Below are positions 23,718 to 36,443 of a DNA stretch of 64,000 bases, piece after piece. The stretch's first letter is position 1. The number at the start of each line of letters is the position of its first letter. Source of the DNA: Allolobophora icterica (lineage: Eukaryota; Annelida; Clitellata; Crassiclitellata; Lumbricidae); assembly GCA_963556255.1 (NCBI GenBank), contig OY744615.1:11676115-11740114 (forward strand), written 5' to 3'. Position numbers and translations under genes: made by a program. The notes under the pieces are model-generated. The model searched no databases. It saw nothing but the letters and a program-made list of their open reading frames with translations, and was not told the DNA's origin.

Positions 23718-26700
23718 GACAGATTAACACCTCTACCAAGCAGAAATCATATCACAGCACGATCTCCTACGATATACCATGCACCAACATCAAATCGGAC
23801 ATAAAATGTTTTTTAAAAATTTCTCTAATTCATCAAATCTGCATCGGAAACGCGATTTCCCAGTGTCCGAGTTTTACACCCTGCCAGAGGCCATATAAAT
23901 TTTTATGAGAATTGCTCTAATTCAAATTCTAAGACAGATTAACACCTCTACCAAGCAGAAATCATATCACAGCACGATCTCCTACGATATACCATGCACC
24001 AACATCAAATCGGACATAAAATGTTTTTTGAAAAATTTCTCTAATTCATCAAATCTGCATCGGAAACGCGATTTCCCAGTGTCCGAGTTTTACACCCTGC
24101 CAGAGGCCATATAAATTTTTACGAGAATTGCTCTAATTCAAATTCTAAGACAGATTAACACCTCTACCAAGCAGAAATCATATCACAGCACGATCTCCTA
24201 CGATATACCATGCACCAACATCAAATCGGACATAAAATGTTTTTCGAAAAATTTCTCTAATTCATCAAATCTGCATCAGAAACGCGATTTAACAGTGTTC
24301 CAGTTTTACACCCTGCCAGAGGCCATATAAATTTTTACGAGAATTGCTCTAATTCAAATTCTAAGACAGATTAACACCTCTACCAAGCAGAAATCATATC
24401 ACAGCACGATCTCCTACGATATACCATGCACCAACATCAAATCGGACATAAAATGTTTTTGAAAAATTTCTCTAATTCATCAAATCTGCATCAGAAACGC
24501 GATTTCCCAGTGTTCGAGTTTTACACCCTGCCAGAGGCCATATAAATTTTTACGAGAATTGCTCTAATTCAAATTCTAAGACAGATTAACACCTCTACCA
24601 AGCAGAAATCATATCACAGCACGATCTCCTACGATATACCATGCACCAACATCAAATCGGACATAAAATGTTTTTTAAAAATTTCTATAATTCATCAAAT
24701 CTGCATCGGAAACGCGATTTCCCAGTGTCCGAGTTTTACACCCTGCCAGAGGCCAAATAAATCTTTACGAAAATTGCTCTAATTCAAATTCTAAGACAGA
24801 TTAACACCTCTACCAAGCAGAAATCATATCACAGCACGATCTCCTACGATATACCATGCACCAACATCAAATCGGACATAAAATGTTTTTGAAAAATTTC
24901 TCTAATTCATCAAATCTGCATCGGAAACGCGATTTCCCAGTGTCCGAGTTTTACACCCTGCCAGAGGCCATATAAATTTTTACGAGAATTGCTCTAATTC
25001 AAATTCTAAGACAGATTAACACCTCTACCAAGCAGAAATCATATCACAGCACGATCTCCTACGATATACCATGCACCAACATCAAATCGGACATAAAATG
25101 TTTTTTGAAAAATTTCTCTAATTCATCAAATCTGCATCGGAAACGCGATTTCCCAGTGTCCGAGTTTTACACCCTGCCAGAGGCCATATAAATTTTTACG
25201 AGAATTGCTCTAATTCAAATTCTAAGACAGATTAACACCTCTACCAAGCAGAAATCATATCACAGCACGATCTCCTACGATATACCATACACCAACATCA
25301 AATCGGACATAAAATGTTTTTTGAAAAATATCTCTAATTCATCAAATCTGCATCGGAAACGCGATTTCCCAGTGTCCGAGTTTTACACCCTGCCAGAGGC
25401 CATATAAATTTTTACGAGAATTGCTCTAATTCAAATTCTAAGACAGATTAACACCTCTACCAAGCAGAAATCATATCACAGCACGATCTCCTACGATATA
25501 CCATGCACCAACATCAAATCGGACATAAAATGTTTTTTGAAAAATTTCTCTAATTCATCAAATCTGCATCGGAAACGCGATTTCCCACTGTCCGAGTTTT
25601 ACACCCTGCCAGAGGCCATATAAATTTTTACAAGAATTGCTCTAATTCAAATTCTAAGACAGATTAACACCTCTACCAAGCAGAAATCATATCACAGTAC
25701 GATCTCCTACGATATACCATGCACCAACATCAAATCGGACATAAAATGTTTTTTGAAAAATTTCTCTAATTCATCAAATCTGCATCGGAAACGCGATTTC
25801 CCAGTGTCCGAGTTTTACACCCTGCCAGAGGCCATATAAATTTTTACGAGAATTGCTCTAATTCAAATTCTAAGACAGATTAACACCTCTACCAAGCAGA
25901 AATCATATCACAGCACGATCTCCTACGATATACCATGCACCAACATCAAATCGGACATAAAATGCTTTTTGAAAAATTTCTCTAATTCATCAAATCTGCA
26001 TCGGAAACGCGATTTCCCAGTGTCCGAGTTTTACACCCTGCCAGAGGTCAAATAAATTTTTACGAGAATTGCTCTAATTCAAATTCTAAGACAGATTAAC
26101 ACCTCTACCAAGCAGAAATCATATCACAGCACGATCTCCTACGATATACCATGCACCAACATCAAATCGGACATAAAATGTTTTTTGAAAAATTTCTCTA
26201 ATTCATCAAATCTGCATCGGAAACGCGATTTCCCAGTGTCCGAGTTTTACACCCTGCCAGAGGCCATATAAATTTTTACGAGAATTGCTCTAATTCAAAT
26301 TCTAAGACAGATTAACACCTCTACCAAGCAGAAATCATATCACAGCACGATCTCCTACGATATACCATACACCAACATCAAATCGGACATAAAATGTTTT
26401 TTGAAAAATTTCTCTAATTCATCAAATCTGCATCGGAAACGCGATTTCCCAGTGTCCGAGTTTTACACCCTGCCAGAGGCCATATAAATTTTTACGAGAA
26501 TTGCTCTAATTCAAATTCTAAGACAGATTAACACCTCTACCAAGCAGAAATCATATCACAGCACGATCTCCTACGATATACCATGCACCAACATCAAATC
26601 GGACATAAAATGTTTTTTGAAAAATTTCTCTAATTCATCAAATCTGCATCGGAAACGCGATTTCCCACTGTCCGAGTTTTACACCCTGCCAGAGGCCATA

Positions 26701-26953
26701 TAAATTTTTACAAGAATTGCTCTAATTCAAATTCTAAGACAGATTAACACCTCTACCAAGCAGAAATCATATCACAGCACGATCTCCTACGATATACCAT
26801 GCACCAACATCAAATCGGACATAAAATGTTTTTTGAAAAATTTCTCTAATTCATCAAATCTGCATCGGAAACGCGATTTCCCAGTGTCCGAGTTTTACAC
26901 CCTGCCAGAGGCCATATAAATTTTTACGAGAATTGCTCTAATTCAAATTCTAA
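23718..26953. repeat. 15-monomer unit, longer copy, ending in pentamers
   Basis: It repeats the opening triplet of the preceding unit, including TTTAACAG and GTTCCAG (near 24290). It then adds a T5 CATCAG monomer, a TCTATAATT monomer, and two pentamer units. The rare TTTAACAG stretch is shared only by the two opening triplets, so they are copies of one event. Private bases include AAAATATCTC near 25328 and CACAGTACG near 25694. Confidence 0.7.
24795..26953. repeat. Two tandem pentamer HOR units
   Basis: Units 24795-25873 and 25874-26953 each contain a CCATACACC monomer (near 25287 and 26367) followed by a CACTG+ACAAG monomer and a type monomer. The first starts with a T5 monomer and the second with ATGCTTTTTG (25965). 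The next ATGC marker is 1,080 bp on, at 27045. The CACTG base in the ACAAG monomer separates these from the 22.4 kb pentamer. Confidence 0.75.
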
Positions 26954-27384
26954 GACAGATTAACACCTCTACCAAGCAGAAATCATATCACAGCACGATC
27001 TCCTACGATATACCATGCACCAACATCAAATCGGACATAAAATGCTTTTTGAAAAATTTCTCTAATTCATCAAATCTGCATCGGAAACGCGATTTCCCAG
27101 TGTCCGAGTTTTACACCCTGCCAGAGGCCAAATAAATCTTTACGGGAATTGCTCTAATTCAAATTCTAAGACAGATTAACACCTCTACCAAGCAGAAATC
27201 ATATCACAGCACGATCTCCTACGATATACCATGCACCAACATCAAATCGGACATAAAATGTTTTTTAAAAATTTCTCTAATTCATCAAATCTGCATCGGA
27301 AACGCGATTTCCCAGTGTCCGAGTTTTACACCCTGCCAGAGGCCAAATAAATCTTTACGAAAATTGCTCTAATTCAAATTCTAA

Positions 27385-30300
27385 GACAGATTAACACCTC
27401 TACCAAGCAGAAATCATATCACAGCACGATCTCCTACGATATACCATGCACCAACATCAAATCGGACATAAAATGTTTTTTGAAAAATTTCTCTAATTCA
27501 TCAAATCTGCATCGGAAACGCGATTTCCCAGTGTCCGAGTTTTACACCCTGCCAGAGGCCATATAAATTTTTACGAGAATTGCTCTAATTCAAATTCTAA
27601 GACAGATTAACACCTCTACCAAGCAGAAATCATATCACAGCACGATCTCCTACGATATACCATGCACCAACATCAAATCGGACATAAAATGTTTTTTGAA
27701 AAATTTCTCTAATTCATCAAATCTGCATCGGAAACGCGATTTCCCACTGTCCGAGTTTTACACCCTGCCAGAGGCCATATAAATTTTTACGAAAATTGCT
27801 CTAATTCAAATTCTAAGACAGATTAACACCTCTACCAAGCAGAAATCATATCACAGCACGATCTCCTACGATATACCATGCACCAACATCAAATCGGACA
27901 TAAAATGTTTTTTGAAAAATTTCTCTAATTCATCAAATCTGCATCGGAAACGCGATTTCCCAGTGTCCGAGTTTTACACCCTGCCAGAGGCCAAATAAAT
28001 CTTTACGAGAATTGCTCTAATTCAAATTCTAAGACAGATTAAAACCTCTACCAAACAGAAATTATATCACAGCACGATTTCCTACGATATACCATGCACC
28101 AACATCAAATCGGACATAAAATGTTTTTTTTTAAATTTCTCTAATTCATCAAATCTGCATCGGAAACGCGATTTCCCAGTGTCCGAGTTTTACACCCTGC
28201 CAGAGGCCAAATAAATCTTTACGAAAATTGCTCTAATTCAAATTCTAAGACAGATTAACACCTCTACCAAGCAGAAATCATATCACAGCACGATCTCCTA
28301 CGATATACCATGCACCAACATCAAATCGGACATAAAATGTTTTTTGAAAAATTTCTCTAATTCATCAAATCTGCATCGGAAACGCGATTTCCTACTGTCC
28401 GAGTTTTACACCCTGCCAGAGGCCATATAAATTTTTACGAAAATTGCTCTAATTCAAATTCTAAGACAGATTAACACCTCTACCAAGCAGAAATCATATC
28501 ACAGCACGATTTCCTACGATATAGCATGCACCAACATCAAATCGGACATAAAATGTTTTTTAAAAATTTCTCTAATTCATCAAATCTGCATCGGAAACGC
28601 GATTTCCCAGTGTCCGAGTTTTACACCCTGCCAGAGGCCATATAAATTTTTACGAGAATTGCTCTAATTCAAATTCTAAGACAGATTAATACCTCTACCA
28701 AGCAGAAATCATATCACAGCACGATCTCCTACGATATACCATGCACCAACATCAAATCGGACATAAAATGCTTTTTGAAAAATTTCTCTAATTCATCAAA
28801 TCTGCATCGGAAACGCGATTTCCCAGTGTCCGAGTTTTACACCCTGCCAGAGGCCATATAAATTTTTACGAAAATTGCTCTAATTCAAATTCTAAGACAG
28901 ATTAACACCTCTACCAAGCAGAAATCATATCACAGCACGATCTCCTACGATATACCATGCACCAACATCAAATCGGACATAAAATGTTTTTTGAAAAATT
29001 TCTCTAATTCATCAAATCTGCATCGGAAACGCGATTTCCCAGTGTCCGAGTTTTACACCCTGCCAGAGGCCATATAAATTTTTACGAGAATTGCTCTAAT
29101 TCAAATTCTAAGACAGATTAACACCTCTACCAAGCAGAAATCATATCACAGCACGATCTCCTACGATATACCATGCACCAACATCAAATCGGACATAAAA
29201 TGTTTTTTGAAAAATTTCTCTAATTCATCAAATCTGCATCGGAAACGCGATTTCCCACTGTCCGAGTTTTACACCCTGCCAGAGGCCATATAAATTTTTA
29301 CGAAAATTGCTCTAATTCAAATTCTAAGACAGATTAACACCTCTACCAAGCAGAAATCATATCACAGCACGATCTCCTACGATATACCATGCACCAACAT
29401 CAAATCGGACATAAAATGTTTTTTGAAAAATTTCTCTAATTCATCAAATCTGCATCGGAAACGCGATTTCCCAGTGTCCGAGTTTTACACCCTGCCAGAG
29501 GCCAAATAAATCTTTACGAGAATTGCTCTAATTCAAATTCTAAGACAGATTAAAACCTCTACCAAACAGAAATTATATCACAGCACGATTTCCTACGATA
29601 TACCATGCACCAACATCAAATCGGACATAAAATGTTTTTTTTTAAATTTCTCTAATTCATCAAATCTGCATCGGAAACGCGATTTCCCAGTGTCCGAGTT
29701 TTACACCCTGCCAGAGGCCAAATAAATCTTTACGAAAATTGCTCTAATTCAAATTCTAAGACAGATTAACACCTCTACCAAGCAGAAATCATATCACAGC
29801 ACGATCTCCTACGATATAGCATGCACCAACATCAAATCGGACATAAAATGTTTTTGAAAAATTTCTCTAATTCATCAAATCTGCATCGGAAACGCGATTT
29901 CCCAGTGTCCGAGTTTTACACCCTGCCAGAGGCCATATAAATTTTTACGAGAATTGCTCTAATTCAAATTCTAAGACAGATTAACACCTCTACCAAGCAG
30001 AAATCATATCACAGCACGATCTCCTACGATATACCATGCACCAACATCAAATCGGACATAAAATGCTTTTTGAAAAATTTCTCTAATTCATCAAATCTGC
30101 ATCGGAAACGCGATTTCCCAGTGTCCGAGTTTTACACCCTGCCAGAGGCCATATAAATTTTTACGAAAATTGCTCTAATTCAAATTCTAAGACAGATTAA
30201 CACCTCTACCAAGCAGAAATCATATCACAGCACGATCTCCTACGATATACCATGCACCAACATCAAATCGGACATAAAATGTTTTTTGAAAAATTTCTCT

Positions 30301-31700
30301 AATTCATCAAATCTGCATCGGAAACGCGATTTCCCAGTGTCCGAGTTTTACACCCTGCCAGAGGCCATATAAATTTTTACGAGAATTGCTCTAATTCAAA
30401 TTCTAAGACAGATTAACACCTCTACCAAGCAGAAATCATATCACAGCACGATCTCCTACGATATACCATGCACCAACATCAAATCGGACATAAAATGTTT
30501 TTTGAAAAATTTCTCTAATTCATCAAATCTGCATCGGAAACGCGATTTCCCACTGTCCGAGTTTTACACCCTGCCAGAGGCCATATAAATTTTTACGAAA
30601 ATTGCTCTAATTCAAATTCTAAGACAGATTAACACCTCTACCAAGCAGAAATCATATCACAGCACGATCTCCTACGATATACCATGCACCAACATCAAAT
30701 CGGACATAAAATGTTTTTTGAAAAATTTCTCTAATTCATCAAATCTGCATCGGAAACGCGATTTCCCAGTGTCCGAGTTTTACACCCTGCCAGAGGCCAA
30801 ATAAATCTTTACGAGAATTGCTCTAATTCAAATTCTAAGACAGATTAAAACCTCTACCAAACAGAAATTATATCACAGCACGATTTCCTACGATATACCA
30901 TGCACCAACATCAAATCGGACATAAAATGTTTTTTTTTAAATTTCTCTAATTCATCAAATCTGCATCGGAAACGCGATTTCCCAGTGTCCGAGTTTTACA
31001 CCCTGCCAGAGGCCAAATAAATCTTTACGAAAATTGCTCTAATTCAAATTCTAAGACAGATTAACACCTCTACCAAGCAGAAATCATATCACAGCACGAT
31101 CTCCTACGATATACCATGCACCAACATCAAATCGGACATAAATGTTTTTTGAAAAATTTCTCTAATTCATCAAATCTGCATCGGAAACGCGATTTCCTAC
31201 TGTCCGAGTTTTACACCCTGCCAGAGGCCATATAAATTTTTATGAAAATTGTTCTAATTCAAATTCTAAGACAGATTAACACCTCTACCAAGCAGAAATC
31301 ATATCACAGCACGATTTCCTACGATATAGCATGCACCAACATCAAATCGGACATAAAATGTTTTTTAAAAATTTCTCTAATTCATCAAATCTGCATCGGA
31401 AACGCGATTTCCCAGTGTCCGAGTTTTACACCCTGCCAGAGGCCATATAAATTTTTACGAGAATTGCTCTAATTCAAATTCTAAGACAGATTAACACCTC
31501 TACCAAGCAGAAATCATATCACAGCACGATCTCCTACGATATACCATGCACCAACATCAAATCGGACATAAAATGCTTTTTGAAAAATTTCTCTAATTCA
31601 TCAAATCTGCATCGGAAACGCGATTTCCCAGTGTCCGAGTTTTACACCCTGCCAGAGGCCATATAAATTTTTACGAAAATTGCTCTAATTCAAATTCTAA
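27385..31700. repeat. 7/6/7-monomer sub-HOR series in copy a
   Basis: Three consecutive units, 27385-28895 (7), 28896-30190 (6) and 30191-31700 (7), share one order: type, CACTG+CGAAAA, CCAAATAAATC with CGAG, T9 monomer, (CCTACTG monomer), GCATGC monomer, ATGCTTTTTG+CGAAAA. The middle unit lacks the CCTACTG monomer, and its GCATGC monomer has GATCTCC and a T5 tract. The third unit has the CATAAATG deletion. The alternating 7/6/7 pattern gives lengths of 1,511, 1,295 and 1,510 bp. Confidence 0.8.
28033..28248. repeat. T9 monomer type, first of six copies
   Basis: A distinctive diverged monomer. GATTAAAACC, CCAAACAG, AATTATATC, GATTTCC and a T9-A3-T3 tract replace the usual bases, all in its first half, while the second half is ordinary. 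Further copies start at 29544, 30839, 37092, 38171 and 39466. All six are inside the two large blocks. The half-restricted divergence suggests that only the first half came from an older or more distant lineage. Confidence 0.8.
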
Positions 31701-32347
31701 GACAGATTAACACCTCTACCAAGCAGAAATCATATCACAGCACGATCTCCTACGATATACCATGCACCAACATCAAATCGGACATAAAATGTTTTTTGAA
31801 AAATTTCTCTAATTCATCAAATCTGCATCGGAAACGCGATTTCCCAGTGTCCGAGTTTTACACCCTGCCAGAGGCCAAATAAATCTTTACGAAAATTGCT
31901 CTAATTCAAATTCTAAGACAGATTAACACCTCTACCAAGCAGAAATCATATCACAGCACGATCTCCTACGATATACCATGCACCAACATCAAATCGGACA
32001 TAAAATGTTTTTTAAAAATTTCTCTAATTCATCAAATCTGCATCGGAAACGCGATTTCCCAGTGTCCGAGTTTTACACCCAGCCAGAGGCCATATAAATT
32101 TTTACGAGAATTGCTCTAATTCAAATTCTAAGACAGATTAACACCTCTACCAAGCAGAAATCATATCACAGCACGATCTCCTACGATATACCATGCACCA
32201 ACATCAAATCGGACATAAAATGTTTTTTGAAAAATTTCTCTAATTCATCAAATCTGCATCGGAAACGCGATTTCCCAGTGTCCGAGTTTTACACCCTGCC
32301 AGAGGCCATATAAATTTTTACGAGAATTGCTCTAATTCAAATTCTAA

Positions 32348-34069
32348 GACAGATTAACACCTCTACCAAGCAGAAATCATATCACAGCACGATCTCCTAC
32401 GATATACCATGCACCAACATCAAATCGGACATAAAATGTTTTTTGAAAAATTTCTCTAATTCATCAAATCTGCATCAGAAACGCGATTTCCCAGTGTTCG
32501 AGTTTTACACCCTGCCAGAGGCCATATAAATTTTTACGAGAATTGCTCTAATTCAAATTCTAAGACAGATTAACACCTCTACCAAGCAGAAATCATATCA
32601 CAGCACGATCTCCTACGATATACCATGCACCAACATCAAATCGGACATAAAATGTTTTTTAAAAATTTCTCTAATTCATCAAATCTGCATCAGAAACGCG
32701 ATTTCCCAGTGTTCGAGTTTTACACCCTGCCAGAGGCCATATAAATTTTTACGAGAATTGCTCTAATTCAAATTCTAAGACAGATTAACACCTCTACCAA
32801 GCAGAAATCATATCACAGCACGATCTCCTACGATATACCATGCACCAACATCAAATCGGACATAAAATGTTTTTTAAAAATTTCTATAATTCATCAAATC
32901 TGCATCGGAAACGCGATTTCCCAGTGTCCGAGTTTTACACCCTGCCAGAGGCCAAATAAATCTTTACGAAAATTGCTCTAATTCAAATTCTAAGACAGAT
33001 TAACACCTCTACCAAGCAGAAATCATATCACAGCACGATCTCCTACGATATACCATGCACCAACATCAAATCGGACATAAAATGTTTTTGAAAAATTTCT
33101 CTAATTCATCAAATCTGCATCGGAAACGCGATTTCCCAGTGTCCGAGTTTTACACCCTGCCAGAGGCCATATAAATTTTTACGAGAATTGCTCTAATTCA
33201 AATTCTAAGACAGATTAACACCTCTACCAAGCAGAAATCATATCACAGCACGATCTCCTACGATATACCATGCACCAACATCAAATCGGACATAAAATGT
33301 TTTTTGAAAAATTTCTCTAATTCATCAAATCTGCATCAGAAACGCGATTTCAGAGTGTTCGAGTTTTACACCCTGCCAGAGGCCATATAAATTTTTACGA
33401 GAATTGCTCTAATTCAAATTCTAAGACAGATTAACACCTCTACCAAGCAGAAATCATATCACAGCACGATCTCCTACGATATACCATGCACCAACATCAA
33501 ATCGGACATAAAATGTTTTTTAAAAATTTCTCTAATTCATCAAATCTGCATCAGAAACGCGATTTCCCAGTGTTCGAGTTTTACACCCTGCCAGAGGCCA
33601 TATAAATTTTTACGAGAATTGCTCTAATTCAAATTCTAAGACAGATTAACACCTCTACCAAGCAGAAATCATATCACAGCACGATCTCCTACGATATACC
33701 ATGCACCAACATCAAATCGGACATAAAATGTTTTTTAAAAATTTCTATAATTCATCAAATCTGCATCGGAAACGCGATTTCCCAGTGTCCGAGTTTTACA
33801 CCCTGCCAGAGGCCAAATAAATCTTTACGAAAATTGCTCTAATTCAAATTCTAAGACAGATTAACACCTCTACCAAGCAGAAATCATATCACAGCACGAT
33901 CTCCTACGATATACCATGCACCAACATCAAATCGGACATAAAATGTTTTTTAAAAATTTCTCTAATTCATCAAATCTGCATCGGAAACGCGATTTCCCAG
34001 TGTCCGAGTTTTACACCCTGCCAGAGGCCATATAAATTTTTACGAGAATTGCTCTAATTCAAATTCTAA
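32348..34069. repeat. Tandem tetramer HOR (2 x 861 bp) in copy a
   Basis: Units 32348-33208 and 33209-34069 each read CATCAG+GTTCG, short-tract CATCAG+GTTCG, TCTATAATT+CCAAATAAATC, then a closing monomer (T5 in the first, short T6A5 in the second). The types and order match the end of the 14-mer HOR at 2.4-14.4 kb, which ties this block to that domain. Confidence 0.75.
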
Positions 34070-34285
34070 GACAGATTAACACCTCTACCAAGCAGAAATC
34101 ATATCACAGCACGATCTCCTACGATATACCATGCACCAACATCAAATCGGACATAAAATGTTTTTTGAAAAATTTCTCTAATTCATCAAATCTGCATCGG
34201 AAACGCGATTTCCCAGTGTCCGAGTTTTACACCCTGCCAGAGGCCATATAAATTTTTACGAGAATTGCTCTAATTCAAATTCTAA

Positions 34286-36012
34286 GACAGATTAACACCT
34301 CTACCAAGCAGAAGTCATATCACAGCACGATCTCCTACGATATACCATGCACCAACATCAAATCGGACATAAAATGTTTTTTGAAAAATTTCTCTAATTC
34401 ATCAAATCTGCATCGGAAACGCGATTTCCTACTGTCCGAGTTTTACACCCTGCCAGAGGCCATATAAATTTTTACGAGAATTGCTCTAATTCAAATTCTA
34501 AGACAGATTAACACCTCTACCAAGCAGAAATCATATCACAGCACGATCTCCTACGATATACCTTACACCAACATCAAATCGGACATAAAATGTTTTTTGA
34601 AAAATTTCTCTAATTCATCAAATCTGCATCGGAAACGCGATTTCCCAGTGTCCGAGTTTTACACCCTGCCAGAGGCCATATAAATTTTTACGAGAATTGC
34701 TCTAATTCAAATTCTAAGACAGATTAACACCTCTACCAAGCAGAAATCATATCACAGCACGATCTCCTACGATATACCATGCACCAACATCAAATCGGAC
34801 ATAAAATGTTTTTTGAAAAATTTCTCTAATTCATCAAATCTGCATCGGAAACGCGATTTCCCAGTGTCCGAGTTTTACACCCTGCCAGAGGCCATATAAA
34901 TTTTTACGAGAATTGCTCTAATTCAAATTCTAAGACAGATTAACACCTCTACCAAGCAGAAATCATATCACAGCACGATCTCCTACGATATACCATGCAC
35001 CAACATCAAATCGGACATAAAATGTTTTTTGAAAAATTTCTCTAATTCATCAAATCTGCATCGGAAACGCGATTTCCTACTGTCCGAGTTTTACACCCTG
35101 CCAGAGGCCATATAAATTTTTACGAGAATTGCTCTAATTCAAATTCTAAGACAGATTAACACCTCTACCAAGCAGAAATCATATCACAGCACGATCTCCT
35201 ACGATATACCATGCACCAACATCAAATCGGACATAAAATGCTTTTTGAAAAATTTCTCTAATTCATCAAATCTGCATCGGAAACGCGATTTCCCAGTGTC
35301 CGAGTTTTACACCCTGCCAGAGGCCATATAAATTTTTACGAAAATTGCTCTAATTCAAATTCTAAGACAGATTAACACCTCTACCAAGCAGAAATCATAT
35401 CACAGCACGATCTCCTACGATATACCATGCACCAACATCAAATCGGACATAAAATGTTTTTTGAAAAATTTCTCTAATTCATCAAATCTGCATCGGAAAC
35501 GCGATTTCCCAGTGTCCGAGTTTTACACCCTGCCAGAGGCCATATAAATTTTTACGAGAATTGCTCTAATTCAAATTCTAAGACAGATTAACACCTCTAC
35601 CAAGCAGAAATCATATCACAGCACGATCTCCTACGATATACCATGCACCAACATCAAATCGGACATAAAATGTTTTTTGAAAAATTTCTCTAATTCATCA
35701 AATCTGCATCAGAAAGGCGATTTCCCAGTGTTCGAGTTTTACACCCTGCCAGAGGCCATATAAATTTTTACGAGAATTGCTCTAATTCAAATTCTAAGAC
35801 AGATTAACACCTCTACCAAGCAGAAATCATATCACAGCACGATCTCCTACGATATACCATGCACCAACATCAAATCGGACATAAAATGTTTTTTAAAAAT
35901 TTCTCTAATTCATCAAATCTGCATCAGAAACGCGATTTCCCAGTGTTCGAGTTTTACACCCTGCCAGAGGCCATATAAATTTTTACGAGAATTGCTCTAA
36001 TTCAAATTCTAA
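34286..36012. repeat. Eight-monomer spacer between the large blocks
   Basis: It contains monomers with CCTACTG (near 34428 and 35076), a private GAAGTCAT (34313), a private CCTTACACC (34561), an ATGCTTTTTG monomer (near 35240), and CATCAG+GTTCG monomers, one with GAAAGGCG (35713). The CCTTACACC form looks like a further change of the CCATACACC type. The order does not match either block, so this stretch was either ancestral between them or brought in separately. Confidence 0.65.
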
Positions 36013-36443
36013 GACAGATTAACACCTCTACCAAGCAGAAATCATATCACAGCACGATCTCCTACGATATACCATGCACCAACATCAAATCGGACATAAA
36101 ATGCTTTTTGAAAAATTTCTCTAATTCATCAAATCTGCATCGGAAACGCGATTTCCCAGTGTCCGAGTTTTACACCCTGCCAGAGGCCAAATAAATCTTT
36201 ACGGGAATTGCTCTAATTCAAATTCTAAGACAGATTAACACCTCTACCAAGCAGAAATCATATCACAGCACGATCTCCTACGATATACCATGCACCAACA
36301 TCAAATCGGACATAAAATGTTTTTTAAAAATTTCTCTAATTCATCAAATCTGCATCGGAAACGCGATTTCCCAGTGTCCGAGTTTTACACCCTGCCAGAG
36401 GCCAAATAAATCTTTACGAAAATTGCTCTAATTCAAATTCTAA

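Larger units (their letters stand above)
26954..34285. repeat. Large duplicated block, copy a (34 monomers, 7,332 bp)
   Basis: It matches 36013-42912 monomer for monomer except for two extra monomers (about 28896-29327, or equivalent positions). Shared rare markers include the CGGGAA tail (27142), TAATACC (28690), the T9 monomers, and a missing base in CATAAATG (near 31139) with TATGAAAATTGTTC (31240). The offset is 9,059 bp before the two-monomer difference and 8,627 bp after it. Only a handful of other differences were seen, among them CAGAG for CCCAG at 33351 here. The left part is a 7/6/7-mer series; the right part derives from the TCTATAATT/CATCAG section of the 14-mer HOR. Confidence 0.85.
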
